This document shows, one piece after another, positions 1 to 5,819 of a stretch of 36,269 bases of DNA (position 1 is the first letter of the stretch; each line of letters opens with the position of its first letter). Source of the stretch: a virus; the IMG/VR virus record IMGVR_UViG_3300045125_000075, positions 1 to 36,269 of that record. One strand, given 5' to 3'. The notes under the pieces are model-generated. The model ran no database searches, had not been told where the DNA came from, and worked only from the letters and a program-made list of their open reading frames with translations. A program made the position numbers and the translations under genes.

Positions 1-266
1 GCGCGCGCGCGCCCGACCCCCTCCCCCATCGCTTTCAGCGCCGGCCACGCGGCCCAGCCCAGCCTGACCGGCATCCAGATCGGCCCACCCGTGGCATGGA
101 GTGTGACACGGTGCGGCATCTCCCTCGTATGAGGCCACATAAACAGCAGATTGCACATCCGCTGCACCGTGACACGCAGCCCCGCGCACCTGGTCACCGG
201 CACCGCCCTGGGCGATCCCGGCGAGCGCTGCCGCCGCGGCGGCCGCCATTGCGGAAACTTCCGCCC
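1..266. repeat. Terminal direct repeat, left copy
   Basis: The first ~266 bases match the last ~263 bases of the window (from 36007) in the same orientation, with roughly a dozen substitutions and small indels. Both begin in a GC dinucleotide run and end near a GAAACTT motif. This is the signature of a circular or terminally redundant genome linearised by assembly. The mismatches sit in a region that encodes the same protein in both copies, so sequencing error is the simplest explanation. A natural, diverged terminal repeat is the alternative. Confidence 0.85.
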
Positions 267-360
267 CAGCACAATCCATGCCGGCCACCTGGGCGGCCTC
301 AGCCACCGGCAGGCATGCCACATTGCAGGCCCCGAGTTGCACCACATTTGCGCAGCTCAT
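1..360 (-). CDS. Cys/Ala-rich small phage protein (5' part; runs off the left edge)
   Basis: Starts at ATG 360, overlapping the stop of the upstream HTH gene by ATGA, so it is probably translationally coupled. It begins MSCANVVQLGACNVACLPVA and contains a poly-Ala segment. The frame runs leftward into the terminal repeat. Joined to the right-end copy it would finish at 35996 with TAG, giving about 125 residues with at least eight cysteines. The 5' half is unique to this end; the 3' half lies in the repeat and shows frame changes in both copies. I do not recognise the family. The spacing of the cysteines could suit metal binding, but no standard zinc-finger pattern is clear. Confidence 0.5.
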   Translation of the reverse strand, partial: MSCANVVQLGACNVACLPVAEAAQVAGMDCAGAEVSAMAAAAAAALAGIAQGGAGDQVRGAACHGAADVQSAVYVASYEGDAAPCHTPCHGWADLDAGQAGLGRVAGAESDGGGGRARAR

Positions 361-758
361 GCCGTGGCCCTCCGTTTAGGGTCCAGCAGGTCCAGCAGCG
401 ACGACTCAGGCACCAGCACGGTGCTCGCCGCTGCGAGGCCCATTTTGCGGACTGGCAACCTGCCCGCCCTAATCCAGCCCTCCAGCGTCCTCTCGGACAC
501 GTCCAGCAAAGCGGCAGCGCTTTTGATCCTGTAATGAGGCTCCAGCCTGCCCGACAAAAACAAAAAAAGAGACCGCCCCGGCAGATGCCACTGGCCCGCC
601 CGATGGCAGCAGCCACGCACCACACCGAGGCGGGCCCAGCGCTCCACCAGCACCGCCGGCACATCCAGCAGCCCGGCCACCTCGGTGGCCGTCCAGGACT
701 GCGCACGCAGCAGCTCGGCCGCGTCGATTGTGTCGGTGGTTTTAGGTCGTCTCGGCAT
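357..758 (-). CDS. DNA-binding protein with two HTH_17/excisionase-like modules
   Basis: 133 residues from ATG 758, preceded by a good Shine-Dalgarno (GAGGA, about 5 bases before the start). Two helix-turn-helix units are visible. The first is around residues 20-40 (WTATEVAGLLDVPAVLVERW). The second is around residues 82-105 (IKSAAALLDVSERTLEGWIR), followed by a wing-like stretch RAGRLPVRKMG and the C-terminal LVPESSLLDLLDP typical of MerR/excisionase-type folds. An early phage gene with this fold usually acts as an excisionase or transcriptional regulator. It sits in an overlapping chain of early genes. The tandem duplication of the domain is unusual; a single wing-HTH is the norm for Xis proteins. 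The ORF is unbroken. Confidence 0.65.
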   Translation of the reverse strand: MPRRPKTTDTIDAAELLRAQSWTATEVAGLLDVPAVLVERWARLGVVRGCCHRAGQWHLPGRSLFLFLSGRLEPHYRIKSAAALLDVSERTLEGWIRAGRLPVRKMGLAAASTVLVPESSLLDLLDPKRRATA

Positions 759-945
759 GGTAGTCCTCAAAAAAAGAAAAGGGGGGCGCGGCACGCTCAG
801 GCGCAGCGCCGAAAATCGTTGATCGACGGCACACACCGCCGACCGTCTCTCGCACCTCATAAAAGCGCACTTTGGGCGAGTAGGTCGGCGCAGGCTTCCC
901 GGGCCAGCGCCGACCGTCCTCCACGTCCGCGGCTGCTCTCGTCAT
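742..945 (-). CDS. Small hypothetical early protein (67 aa)
   Basis: Opens with MTRAAADVEDGRRWPGKPAP and ends 16 bases inside the following HTH gene. No family recognised. Its 3' part crosses a polypurine/polypyrimidine tract (769-791 on the plus strand) that also recurs in other early genes. A dyad-symmetric site at 969-986 lies just upstream and could control it. Coding potential is moderate: the N-terminal half looks protein-like, while the C-terminal half is dominated by the tract. Confidence 0.4.
   Translation of the reverse strand: MTRAAADVEDGRRWPGKPAPTYSPKVRFYEVRETVGGVCRRSTIFGAAPERAAPPFSFFEDYHAETT
769..791 (+). repeat. Dispersed purine-tract repeat, copy 1
   Basis: A run of seven A, then GAAAA, six G and CGCGG on the plus strand. 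Four related tracts occur on the minus strand at 34052-34068, 34328-34345, 35656-35672 and 35917-35933, all in the early region. Confidence 0.5.
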
Positions 946-968
946 ACAGCCTGGAAATTTTTCGTTGA

Positions 969-986
969 GCCAGCGTCAACGCTGGC
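969..986. promoter_or_regulatory. Perfect dyad GCCAGCGT-N2-ACGCTGGC
   Basis: Eight-base perfect inverted repeat with a two-base centre, located between the small membrane-protein gene and the 742-945 gene and overlapping the end of the former. The centre is too short for a normal RNA hairpin and no T-run follows on either strand, so a protein-binding operator is more likely than a terminator. Function unproven. Confidence 0.4.
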
Positions 987-1110
987 CCGCGTCGTCACCG
1001 TCGCGGCCCTCCAGGTTGACCAGCTCGAAATCATCCGACCGCCAATCGCGCCGGATCGGGCAGACACACCACCAAGCCACCAAGCCCGAAAGCCCCAGGC
1101 AGCCCAGCAT
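976..1110 (-). CDS. Small single-pass membrane protein (44 aa)
   Basis: Start placed at ATG 1110. The N-terminus MLGCLGLSGLVAWWCVC is a short hydrophobic segment followed by a basic then acidic tail ending in GRDGDDAGQR. The same frame is open upstream to an ATG at 1266, but that extension is Arg-rich and low-complexity, and probably belongs to the upstream gene in another frame. Could be an inner-membrane early protein such as a superinfection-exclusion peptide; nothing in the sequence shows a function. Confidence 0.4.
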   Translation of the reverse strand: MLGCLGLSGLVAWWCVCPIRRDWRSDDFELVNLEGRDGDDAGQR

Positions 1111-1180
1111 GAACACAACAAAAAAACAACCTCCGCACAAATCACGTTGCCGCCGCAGCCGTCGCGGCCTGCGCCTCCGG

Positions 1181-1381
1181 TTAGCAGAGCCGAGCGGCTC
1201 GAAAGAAATTCCCAGCGGGCACGCAGACAGCGCACTGTCTTCGGCCAGTCCGGCTTGCGACTTCATGCGGTCGACAGCAGCGCACCCACCTCTCGGCGGC
1301 GAGTGCGTGCAGTAGGTGAGTAGAGCTCGGTTGCGCGCCAGAATCCGCCAGCAGCCGCCTCACGGCTTGCGCGCCCAGCAA
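1181..1381 (-). CDS. Possible early protein, probably frameshifted
   Basis: An ORF opening MLGAQAVRRLLADSGAQPSS looks protein-like for its first ~35 residues. The sequence then seems to continue more naturally in the adjacent frame (KSQAGLAEDSALSACPLGI), which would extend it towards 1115. It is the first minus-strand gene after the divergent intergenic region, so it would be the promoter-proximal early gene. No family recognised; the start and end are both uncertain. Confidence 0.3.
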   Translation of the reverse strand: MLGAQAVRRLLADSGAQPSSTHLLHALAAERWVRCCRPHEVASRTGRRQCAVCVPAGNFFRAARLC

Positions 1382-1505
1382 CTAACAGGCGTCAAACAAC
1401 ACTTCGGTGAGGTGTCCATGCCCACTGATGTAAAGCAACATCGCCTTCACACTCCTACGCCAAGTTTAATTTTACCTTTCCGATAAATTCATGCATTCTG
1501 CTAAC
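1382..1505. promoter_or_regulatory. Divergent intergenic control region
   Basis: This 124-base gap separates the leftward early genes from the rightward accessory genes and becomes AT-rich towards 1465-1500, unlike its surroundings. It contains a short hairpin-capable dyad (ACACTTC-GGT-GAGGTGT, 1399-1415). No confident -35/-10 pair is visible. By position it should hold the promoters and operators for both directions, but this is inferred from layout alone. Confidence 0.4.
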
Positions 1506-1942
1506 ATGTCACACGAGCACCCACAAACCGCCAAAGCTCCTCGCCACCACTGTCACTCACCTGGCGCACCGGCTGGAGCACAGAGCCACCTGCGCCAAAA
1601 GCCGCCAGTCGTCGCCTGAATCACCCAGCCCGTCAGCCACCATAAACGGCGCGCGGCCCATCCGCGATGACCACTTGGCGGCGTATCTCCCATGCCTCGA
1701 CCGCTCAGAGCAGCGGCAGCTCCTCGCCGCCTGGCTGCACGATCTGCCTGCAGAGGTCCACGCCGTAAGTTGGATCCCGTCCAGGGCACCGTGGCCGAGG
1801 AGGTGCAAAATGCACCTTCGGCCTCACCGCCGAGCAGCAGAGCATGCTCAGCTACTGGGCCCAGCGCCTCACCCATGACGACGAGCTCGGCGCAATTTTC
1901 GCCGCCATCACACGCCGCGCAGGCTGGCGGCCCACCGCCTAG
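1506..1942 (+). CDS. Hypothetical accessory protein, frameshifted (~145 aa)
   Basis: Starts at ATG 1506 (MSHEHPQTAK) just downstream of the AT-rich intergenic region. The protein continues by frame change into LLATTVTHLAHRLEHRATC, then DDHLAAYLPCLDRSEQRQLL AAWLHDLP, and by another change into FGLTAEQQSMLSYWAQRLTH, ending TRRAGWRPTA at TAG 1942. The three segments have consistent alpha-helical, Leu/Ala/Gln-rich character and lie in series on one strand, which supports one gene with two indels. No family recognised. The LTAEQQ-type C-terminus could be a small helical DNA- or protein-binding domain. Confidence 0.45.
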
Positions 1943-1986
1943 CCCCCAATTTTCCCTCACACTCAAGGCCAAACCATGCCCACCAA

Positions 1987-2005
1987 ATTAAATTATTAAT
2001 TTAAT
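1987..2005. promoter_or_regulatory. 19-base perfect AT palindrome
   Basis: ATTAAATTA-T-TAATTTAAT is a perfect 9+1+9 inverted repeat made only of A and T in an otherwise GC-rich genome. It lies 45 bases after one gene and immediately before a TTGACG hexamer. It could be an operator, an UP-element-like sequence, or part of an origin; the position just upstream of a candidate promoter favours regulation. Confidence 0.4.
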
Positions 2006-2006
2006 G

Positions 2007-2035
2007 TTGACGCCTGCCCGGCCCTGCCTTAATCA
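2007..2035 (+). promoter_or_regulatory. Candidate promoter (TTGACG-N17-TAATCA)
   Basis: A near-consensus -35 hexamer TTGACG at 2007-2012 is followed after 17 bases by TAATCA, which resembles the -10 consensus only at its first two bases. It lies upstream of the 2101 gene and abuts the AT palindrome. Weak evidence; included because spacing and position are appropriate. Confidence 0.3.
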
Positions 2036-2050
2036 TCCCTTGTCGCCACA

Positions 2051-2100
2051 AGGCACACACAACACCCACAAACCAAATCCAAATCCAAATCCAAAACATC
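2051..2100 (+). promoter_or_regulatory. CA-rich leader without Shine-Dalgarno
   Basis: The 5' leader of the 2101 gene is almost purely C and A, containing AACACCCACA and three to four CAAATC hexamers, with no purine-rich SD. Similar leaders precede the starts at 2408, 29629, 31219 and 32160. An alternative SD-independent initiation signal is possible. Confidence 0.4.
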
Positions 2101-2364
2101 ATGAAACTCACTGAAGCTCAAACCGCAGAAATCACCGCTCGCATCAACTCAGCATTCGGAAGCCGCGACATCATCACCATGAACACGGCGGGCCAGATCG
2201 GCCAAACCAACTTCTACGGAGATGACGACGAGCCAAAGCTCACCAAGAAATCGGTGTTTGGCCTCGTTGAGTGCGCCCTCAACAACTGGAATCAGCCCGA
2301 AGACAAGGACGATGCGGAATGGGTTGACGAAATCGTGACGGACATCATCAGCGACATCCTGTGA
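2101..2364 (+). CDS. Acidic small protein (87 aa)
   Basis: Intact ORF from ATG 2101 to TGA 2364, beginning MKLTEAQTAEITARINSAFG and ending in the acidic helix DDAEWVDEIVTDIISDIL. It is strongly acidic and mostly helical with no transmembrane segment or cysteine. A charge profile like this is seen among small phage anti-defence and DNA-mimic proteins, but also among many unrelated ones, so no function is assigned. It is expressed from its own CA-rich leader and precedes a second, very short ORF (2408-2449, 13 codons) that may be only a leader peptide. Confidence 0.7.
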   Translation: MKLTEAQTAEITARINSAFGSRDIITMNTAGQIGQTNFYGDDDEPKLTKKSVFGLVECALNNWNQPEDKDDAEWVDEIVTDIISDIL

Positions 2365-2454
2365 TGACTCCCAAACCACAACACAACACCCACCACCACC
2401 ACACGCCATGAGCAGCACCACCACCAAGCCCGCCATCACCACCGCCTAGCCCCG

Positions 2455-2492
2455 AACAAAAAGCCGGGCAGCCCCGCAACGGACTGCCCGGC
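2455..2492 (-). terminator. Rho-independent terminator, leftward
   Basis: A perfect 9-bp stem GCCGGGCAG/CTGCCCGGC (2463-2471 with 2484-2492) with a 12-base loop. Read on the minus strand it is followed immediately by TTTTTGTT. It would stop leftward transcripts entering from the integrase side before they reach the early control region. In the plus direction there is no T-run. Confidence 0.65.
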
Positions 2493-2535
2493 CCACAACA
2501 CGCAGCCACCACGGCCGCAGCATCTCCGCCACTCT

Positions 2536-2978
2536 ATGCCCCCACGTCCCCCCGTCAAGCCCCGCCGCCGTCGCCGCCTCGGCCGGCCGCCTGGCACCAC
2601 CAAAACGCCGCGCATCACCGCGCAGGCCCGGATCCTCGAGACCACCGCCGCCTGGCTGCTGCAGCAGCACCCCGGCGCCCGCAGCCTCCACCACGCCGCC
2701 GCCCTCGTCCTCGATGCCCTCGCCCAGGCCGCCCAGCCACCCCTGGCGACTGGACCCAGCGCGGCCTCTCCGTCGCCCTCCGCATCGGCCAGCCTGAGCT
2801 CTCCACCGTCCTCCGCCACCTCGTCGCCACCCACTACCTCACCACCCACCACCACCGCAGCCCCCAAACCGGGCGCGCAACCATTTTATATCGCCTCGCC
2901 GCCGCTCGGGACAAGGGCATCAAACAGGCCAAAGTCCTGAAAGGTTACTTTGGTATCCAGAACACCTCGGATCAGTGA
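2536..2978 (+). CDS. Winged-helix-like DNA-binding protein, frameshifted (~147 aa)
   Basis: Starts at ATG 2536 with a basic, proline-rich N-terminus containing RRRRRLGRPPG, which resembles an AT-hook. It continues ILETTAAWLLQQHPGARSLH, then changes frame near 2745 into DWTQRGLSVALRIGQPELST and VLRHLVATHYLT. That second half reads as a winged-helix: recognition helix QPELSTVLRHLVAT, then a His-rich beta-wing and TGRATILYRLAA. The stop TGA (2976-2978) lies inside the first attC-like hairpin, so the protein ends NTSDQ, almost as the next cassette product ends NVSDQ. Role is probably sequence-specific DNA binding. It is the first gene of the cassette-like array. Confidence 0.5.
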
Positions 2979-3047
2979 CCGCGCACCCATGAATATGAAT
3001 ACACGACAACCCGCCCAGAGCGGTTCACTGCATCCGATTTGTTCGGC
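2957..3047. repeat. attC-like site 1
   Basis: Ends CCAGAAC (2957-2963) and GTTCGGC (3041-3047) pair through AAC/GTT. An inner stem pairs CGGATCAGTGACCGC (2968-2982) with 3020-3036. The right arm carries two extrahelical bases, T3024 and C3031. The loop is 37 bases. About 80 bases are repeated nearly exactly in site 2, 300 bases downstream. Confidence 0.6.
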
Positions 3048-3054
3048 GTGGTGG

Positions 3055-3276
3055 ATGTATGATAACCACACCTTCCAGCCAGTGGACATAACCGCCCCAA
3101 AATGGCGAGAGTATGTGATGACGTGCTACGACATCGACGGTTTCGGCTCATTCTTCGTGCGCGAGACTCCAAATGGAAAAACAATCTTTGACCTGCACGG
3201 TAGAGGGAAGGAAGGCCGAGAATCATTTGCTGATGCACTTTATGCGTGGACTCCGCCGAACGTCTCGGATCAGTGA
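3055..3276 (+). CDS. Cassette-encoded hypothetical protein A (73 aa)
   Basis: The ORF between attC-like sites 1 and 2 starts at ATG 3055, eight bases after the site-1 core, and stops inside site 2. It begins MYDNHTFQPVDITAPKW and contains YVMTCYDIDGFGSFFVRETP and a Gly/Arg-rich turn before ending NVSDQ. The open frame extends upstream through site 1, but that part is the repeat and not conserved coding. Predicted as a small mixed alpha/beta soluble protein. I do not recognise it, which is usual for integron cassette products. Confidence 0.55.
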   Translation: MYDNHTFQPVDITAPKWREYVMTCYDIDGFGSFFVRETPNGKTIFDLHGRGKEGRESFADALYAWTPPNVSDQ

Positions 3277-3346
3277 CCGCGAACTCCATGAATACGAATA
3301 CACGACAACACGCCGAGAGCGGTTCACTGCATCCGATTTGTTCGGC
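3255..3346. repeat. attC-like site 2 (best example)
   Basis: Outer boxes GCCGAAC (3255-3261) and GTTCGGC (3340-3346) are perfectly complementary. Four-base unpaired spacers (GTCT and ATTT) follow. A 15-bp inner stem pairs 3266-3280 with 3319-3335, leaving two extrahelical bases in the right arm, and the variable loop is 38 bases. This R box, spacer, L box, loop order is that of an attC site. Confidence 0.65.
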
Positions 3347-3347
3347 A

Positions 3348-3632
3348 TTGGCTGACGACTCGGAGCCGATAACCGAGGAGTGGTTGCTTGCAAACGGCTT
3401 CCGACATGTGCCGTCCGACATGGGGCCTGAATACAAAGACCATCTCGAAAAGGATGGCCTGAACCTGTGGGAGTTTAACGGGACTGGAGCTTGGCTGTGG
3501 GACGTGCATGATTCCGTGGAAATGCGGACTCGTGGCAAGCTCAGGCTGCTGGCTTTATGGCTTGGTCTGGATTTGCCGAACGCTGGCGGTCTGGCAACCC
3601 AGCCAGCGCCACAAGATCCCGCTTCAAAATAG
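3348..3632 (+). CDS. Cassette-encoded hypothetical protein B (94 aa)
   Basis: Lies between attC-like sites 2 and 3. The likely start is TTG 3348, two bases after the site-2 core, because the frame is protein-like from there (ADDSEPITEEWLLANGFRHV) and no ATG occurs until residue ~29. It continues GLNLWEFNGTGAWLWDVHDS and ends in the loop of site 3 at TAG 3632. The ITEEWLLANGF opening followed by Trp-rich strands is a pattern I associate with small hypothetical proteins common on phages and mobile elements. No activity can be inferred. Confidence 0.5.
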   Translation: MADDSEPITEEWLLANGFRHVPSDMGPEYKDHLEKDGLNLWEFNGTGAWLWDVHDSVEMRTRGKLRLLALWLGLDLPNAGGLATQPAPQDPASK

Positions 3633-3676
3633 AACTCCCACGCTGGCAGGGGTTGCCAGCACCGACCTTGTTATGC
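3575..3676. repeat. attC-like site 3
   Basis: Left box GCCGAAC (3575-3581) and right box GTTATGC (3670-3676) are complementary at 5 of 7 positions. An inner long stem pairs 3591-3608 with 3641-3659 (10 bp plus 7 bp around a small bulge). An outer short stem GGCGGT/ACCGACC has one extra base (A3665). The stem sequence differs from sites 1 and 2 while the architecture is kept, as expected for attC sites. Confidence 0.5.
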
Positions 3677-3977
3677 CTCTTCGAGTTACCATTGAACTGA
3701 TCCCGCGGGGGGACGAATCCCGAAAAGAAAGCTCGCTGTCGTGGACATCGAGAACGACGGCACCGCTGGCGATATGCGCGGAGGTGGCGATGTTGGAAAC
3801 TACCTCGTCAGGGCTTCCGCTGAAATGCAGGGTGGCTTCGATGAGTTCGCCGCGTTCACGATGGGGCCGCTGAAACGCGGCGACTACATCGACACGGCGA
3901 TTGATGTTCTGGCCGTGATGCACTCCGCGAGGATGCCGCGCCGTGGATTCATCACGGGGCGCGTCGAGAGTGGATAA
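3673..3977 (+). CDS. Cassette-encoded hypothetical protein C, frameshifted (~100 aa)
   Basis: The ATG (3673) is part of the site-3 core GTTATGC. It begins MPLRVTIELIPRGDESRKE and, after a one-base frame change near 3725, continues KLAVVDIENDGTAGDMRGGG and DVGNYLVRAS, ending TGRVESG at TAA 3977. The opening TIELIPRGDE followed by a DIENDGTG-like strand and GNYLV matches a small beta-rich hypothetical family I have seen in phage genomes; its function is unknown. Seven bases after the stop is GCATAAC, the complement of its own 5' core, possibly half of a broken fourth attC site. Confidence 0.5.
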
Positions 3978-3983
3978 TTCTGG

Positions 3984-3990
3984 GCATAAC
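3984..3990. repeat. Possible attC half-site (GCATAAC)
   Basis: Exact complement of the GTTATGC core at 3670-3676, placed 7 bases after the cassette-C stop where an R'' box would be. No matching downstream core lies within a plausible distance, so the site would be truncated. A seven-base match alone is weak. Confidence 0.3.
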
Positions 3991-4047
3991 AGTGATTATC
4001 CAGAAGTCATTTCCAGATAGCACCCCCAAAACCGGAAAGACCACCTC

Positions 4048-4318
4048 ATGAAACTCGCCGAAATGCTCAGAACAAGTGCGCATCACCTGCCGCATGCGGC
4101 GGCTCTCCTACCACACCGAAACCTGTTACACCGGCTGGATCACCCGTTTCGCCAGGCACATCATCGACTGCCCACCCGAAAGCACCCGTGAAGAACGCGT
4201 CCGCAGCTACCTCGAAAATCTTGCTCCTCGGTGCTCCGCATCCACCCAAAACCAAGCCCTCAACGCCATCGTCTTCCTTTACCGCGATGTCTTGCAGCAG
4301 CCCCTCGCTCCTTTTTGA
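4048..4318 (+). pseudogene. Truncated integron-type integrase: N-terminal SAM-like domain only
   Basis: Starts MKLAEMLRT at 4048, changes frame once near 4073, then reads RRLSYHTETCYTGWITRF and SASTQNQALNAIVFLYRDVL, ending LAPF at TGA 4318. These correspond to the N-terminal core-binding region of IntI/XerC recombinases (HYSxRTExxYxxWIxRF; STxxQALxALLFLYxxVL). The protein stops exactly where the catalytic domain should begin, so the Arg-His-Arg-Tyr residues are absent. It is convergent with the phage integrase and follows the cassette array. Most likely a remnant of an integron integrase; a functional stand-alone DNA-binding or interfering domain is possible. Confidence 0.65.
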
Positions 4319-4319
4319 C

Positions 4320-5603
4320 TTAGGCTGGAAAGTGATGATCACTGCTGCCAAGAGGCGCGGCCTTCGCTCGCAGCCCCGCCACGGTGCCCGTCAATGAGCC
4401 TTCAGCCCACAGCCCCCACCGCATCCTCACCCAGGCCCACCGCACCCCCAGCCAGCTCGCATAAAATCTCTCCGTCGTGCTCGCACTATCGCCAAGGAAA
4501 TATGCCGCCGCCCCCAGCCCCTGCTGCATGTAAACTTGCGATGCCGCGTGCATGCGCAGCTCATGGTTCGACTTTGTGCGGTCAGGAATAAACCGCCTCA
4601 AAAACTCTGAATGGCGACGGTAAATCAGATCGTAGCGCGTCGTCTCCCCCAGCCCATCCGCAATCAGGAAACCCACCTTCTGCAGCAGCACCCCCGCCAG
4701 CTCCGCATCCAGCAGCAGTCGCCTCGGCTTCCCATGCTTCAGCACCTGCCAGCCCGGCCGGTCCTTCACCACCAGGCACCAGCGCCCCTGCGCATCCTGC
4801 TCCAGCCATTCGCGCCGCGCCGCCAGCAGCTCCTCAGCCCGCAGCCCAAGGCGACGCAAGCACACGTTAATCAGCCACAGCTCCGGCTGCGACTCCCGCA
4901 GCCCTTCCACCTCCGCCTTCATCCGCTCAAACACCCCAGCAGGCCACGGCACAAACCCATGGCGCGCCTCCCGCAGCTTCGGCAGCTTCCGCAATTCCAG
5001 CACATCCGGCACCTTCAGTCCCGGCATCAGCCTCTCACGATGAGACATCAGCGCCAGCGCATTCCGCACCGTCCCATTCAGTCCCGAGTTCACCGGCAGC
5101 GCATCCACCCAGTTCACCCCTTACCCTCACGACCCTGCCCCAGCGAAAACAACCGCTCCACCGTCACCCGCGCCAGCGCCTTATCCATCGTCACCTCGAA
5201 AGGCCGCACCTCATCCACCACCCGCGCCAGCCGCAGCAGCGCACTCTTATACGTCCGCAGCGTCCCCGAATCCACCACCTTATCCCCCTGATCCAGCACC
5301 GCCAGCACCTCACCCACCGTCGCCCACGCCCCCGCACCAGCGCCTTAGATCCCAGATTCAGGATCAGCCGCTTCACCTCCTCGATCCTACCCGCCGCCAC
5401 TCGTTCCGCCTCCGCAAGAGTCGTCCATCGCGTCGATTCCTGCACCCGCTCGGAAGAGCCCGGCACCATAAAATCCATCGTCCAGCTCGCCGCCGCCGTC
5501 CGTTTGTAAAACCGCACCGCCACCCCGCGATCCGTTTAGAAACCGTCTTACGGCCAGCCTTATCAGTCGAGGCAGCAGGGGCAGGGGAAAGCGTCGTGCT
5601 CAT
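4320..5603 (-). CDS. int: Tyrosine integrase (phage), frameshifted
   Basis: Catalyses site-specific recombination between attP and a bacterial tRNA-Leu site. The locus starts at ATG 5603 (MSTTLSPAPAASTDKAGRK) and passes through frames covering VRFYKRTAAASWTMDFMVPG, TYKSALLRLARVVDEV and NWVDALPVNSGLNGTVRNAL. The catalytic domain shows the first Arg in LRRLGLRAEELLA, the HxxR motif as HELR, and the C-terminal GDSASTTERFYA with the nucleophilic Tyr. The usual second His/Trp position is Asp in LGDSAS, worth checking. At least three indels occur. The true stop may be TGA 4402 (reading GLGEDAVGAVG) instead of 4320. It lies immediately downstream of attP, as is typical. Confidence 0.8.
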
Positions 5604-5819
5604 GTCACAGCGTCACACGCCATGTCACACTCAGCAAGCGCAAATTGCGCTTATTTGCACCCTTTAGAGCAAGATTAGAGCAAGATCAAAACCCCACACA
5701 ATCCTAGCAAAACTGCTTTTTCCCTTGATAACCAGTTAAAAACTAACTTGAGAGAGGTGCCGATGGCCGGACTCGAACCGGCAAACAAGTTTCCTTGTAG
5801 CAGATTTTAAGGCACTTGG
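5604..5819. other. attP: attP region
   Basis: The 216 bases between the integrase and the exported-protein gene contain the tRNA-Leu 3' fragment (core). Likely integrase arm sites are a tandem 11-base repeat TTAGAGCAAGA (5664-5674 and 5675-5685) and an inverted repeat GCAAAT/ATTTGC (5640-5658). Three TGTCACA-like copies lie at 5602-5630, next to the integrase start. A single tRNA fragment and no host genes mean this is the joined, excised form and not a prophage with two att sites. Confidence 0.7.
5756..5810 (-). tRNA. Partial tRNA-Leu(UAA): attP core
   Basis: On the minus strand this gives the 3' 55 bases of a class-II tRNA: anticodon TAA with loop TTAAAA and stem TCTGC, a variable arm ACAAG-GAAA-CTTGT, a T-arm GCCGG-TTCGAGT-CCGGC, and an acceptor 3' strand CATCGGC-A-CC. 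The 5' half (acceptor, D-arm, anticodon 5' stem) is absent, so it is not a functional tRNA gene. Such fragments restore the host tRNA 3' end after integration. Confidence 0.8.

Larger units (their letters stand above)
2536..4318 (+). mobile_element. Integron-like gene-cassette array (CALIN-like)
   Basis: Four short plus-strand genes lie head-to-tail. Three junctions (2957-3047, 3255-3346, 3575-3676) are imperfect palindromes of 91-102 bases with complementary 7-base ends and unpaired extra bases in one arm, the arrangement of attC recombination sites. Stops of upstream genes fall within each site; starts of downstream genes lie 0-8 bases from its 3' core. A further GCATAAC (3984) complements the GTTATGC core at 3670. 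The array is followed by an IntI/XerC-type N-terminal fragment. Caution: the extrahelical bases lie in the 3' arm, whereas in aadA-type attC sites they lie in the 5' arm, so array polarity or lineage is unusual. Confidence 0.55.

Noticed and set aside
96-968. Long plus-strand ORF at the left end (290 codons)
   Set aside because: Composition is Arg/Pro/His-rich antisense translation of GC-rich minus-strand genes; the minus strand carries HTH domains and overlapping start-stop pairs.
1381-1480. A further attC-like site near CTAACAGGCG
   Set aside because: No complementary downstream core or supporting stem could be found.
2408-2449. 13-codon ORF followed by a hairpin as an attenuator
   Set aside because: The hairpin has its T-run only on the minus strand, so it would not terminate plus-strand transcripts.
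5756-5810. Functional phage tRNA gene
   Set aside because: The 5' half of the tRNA is missing, as expected for an attP core.
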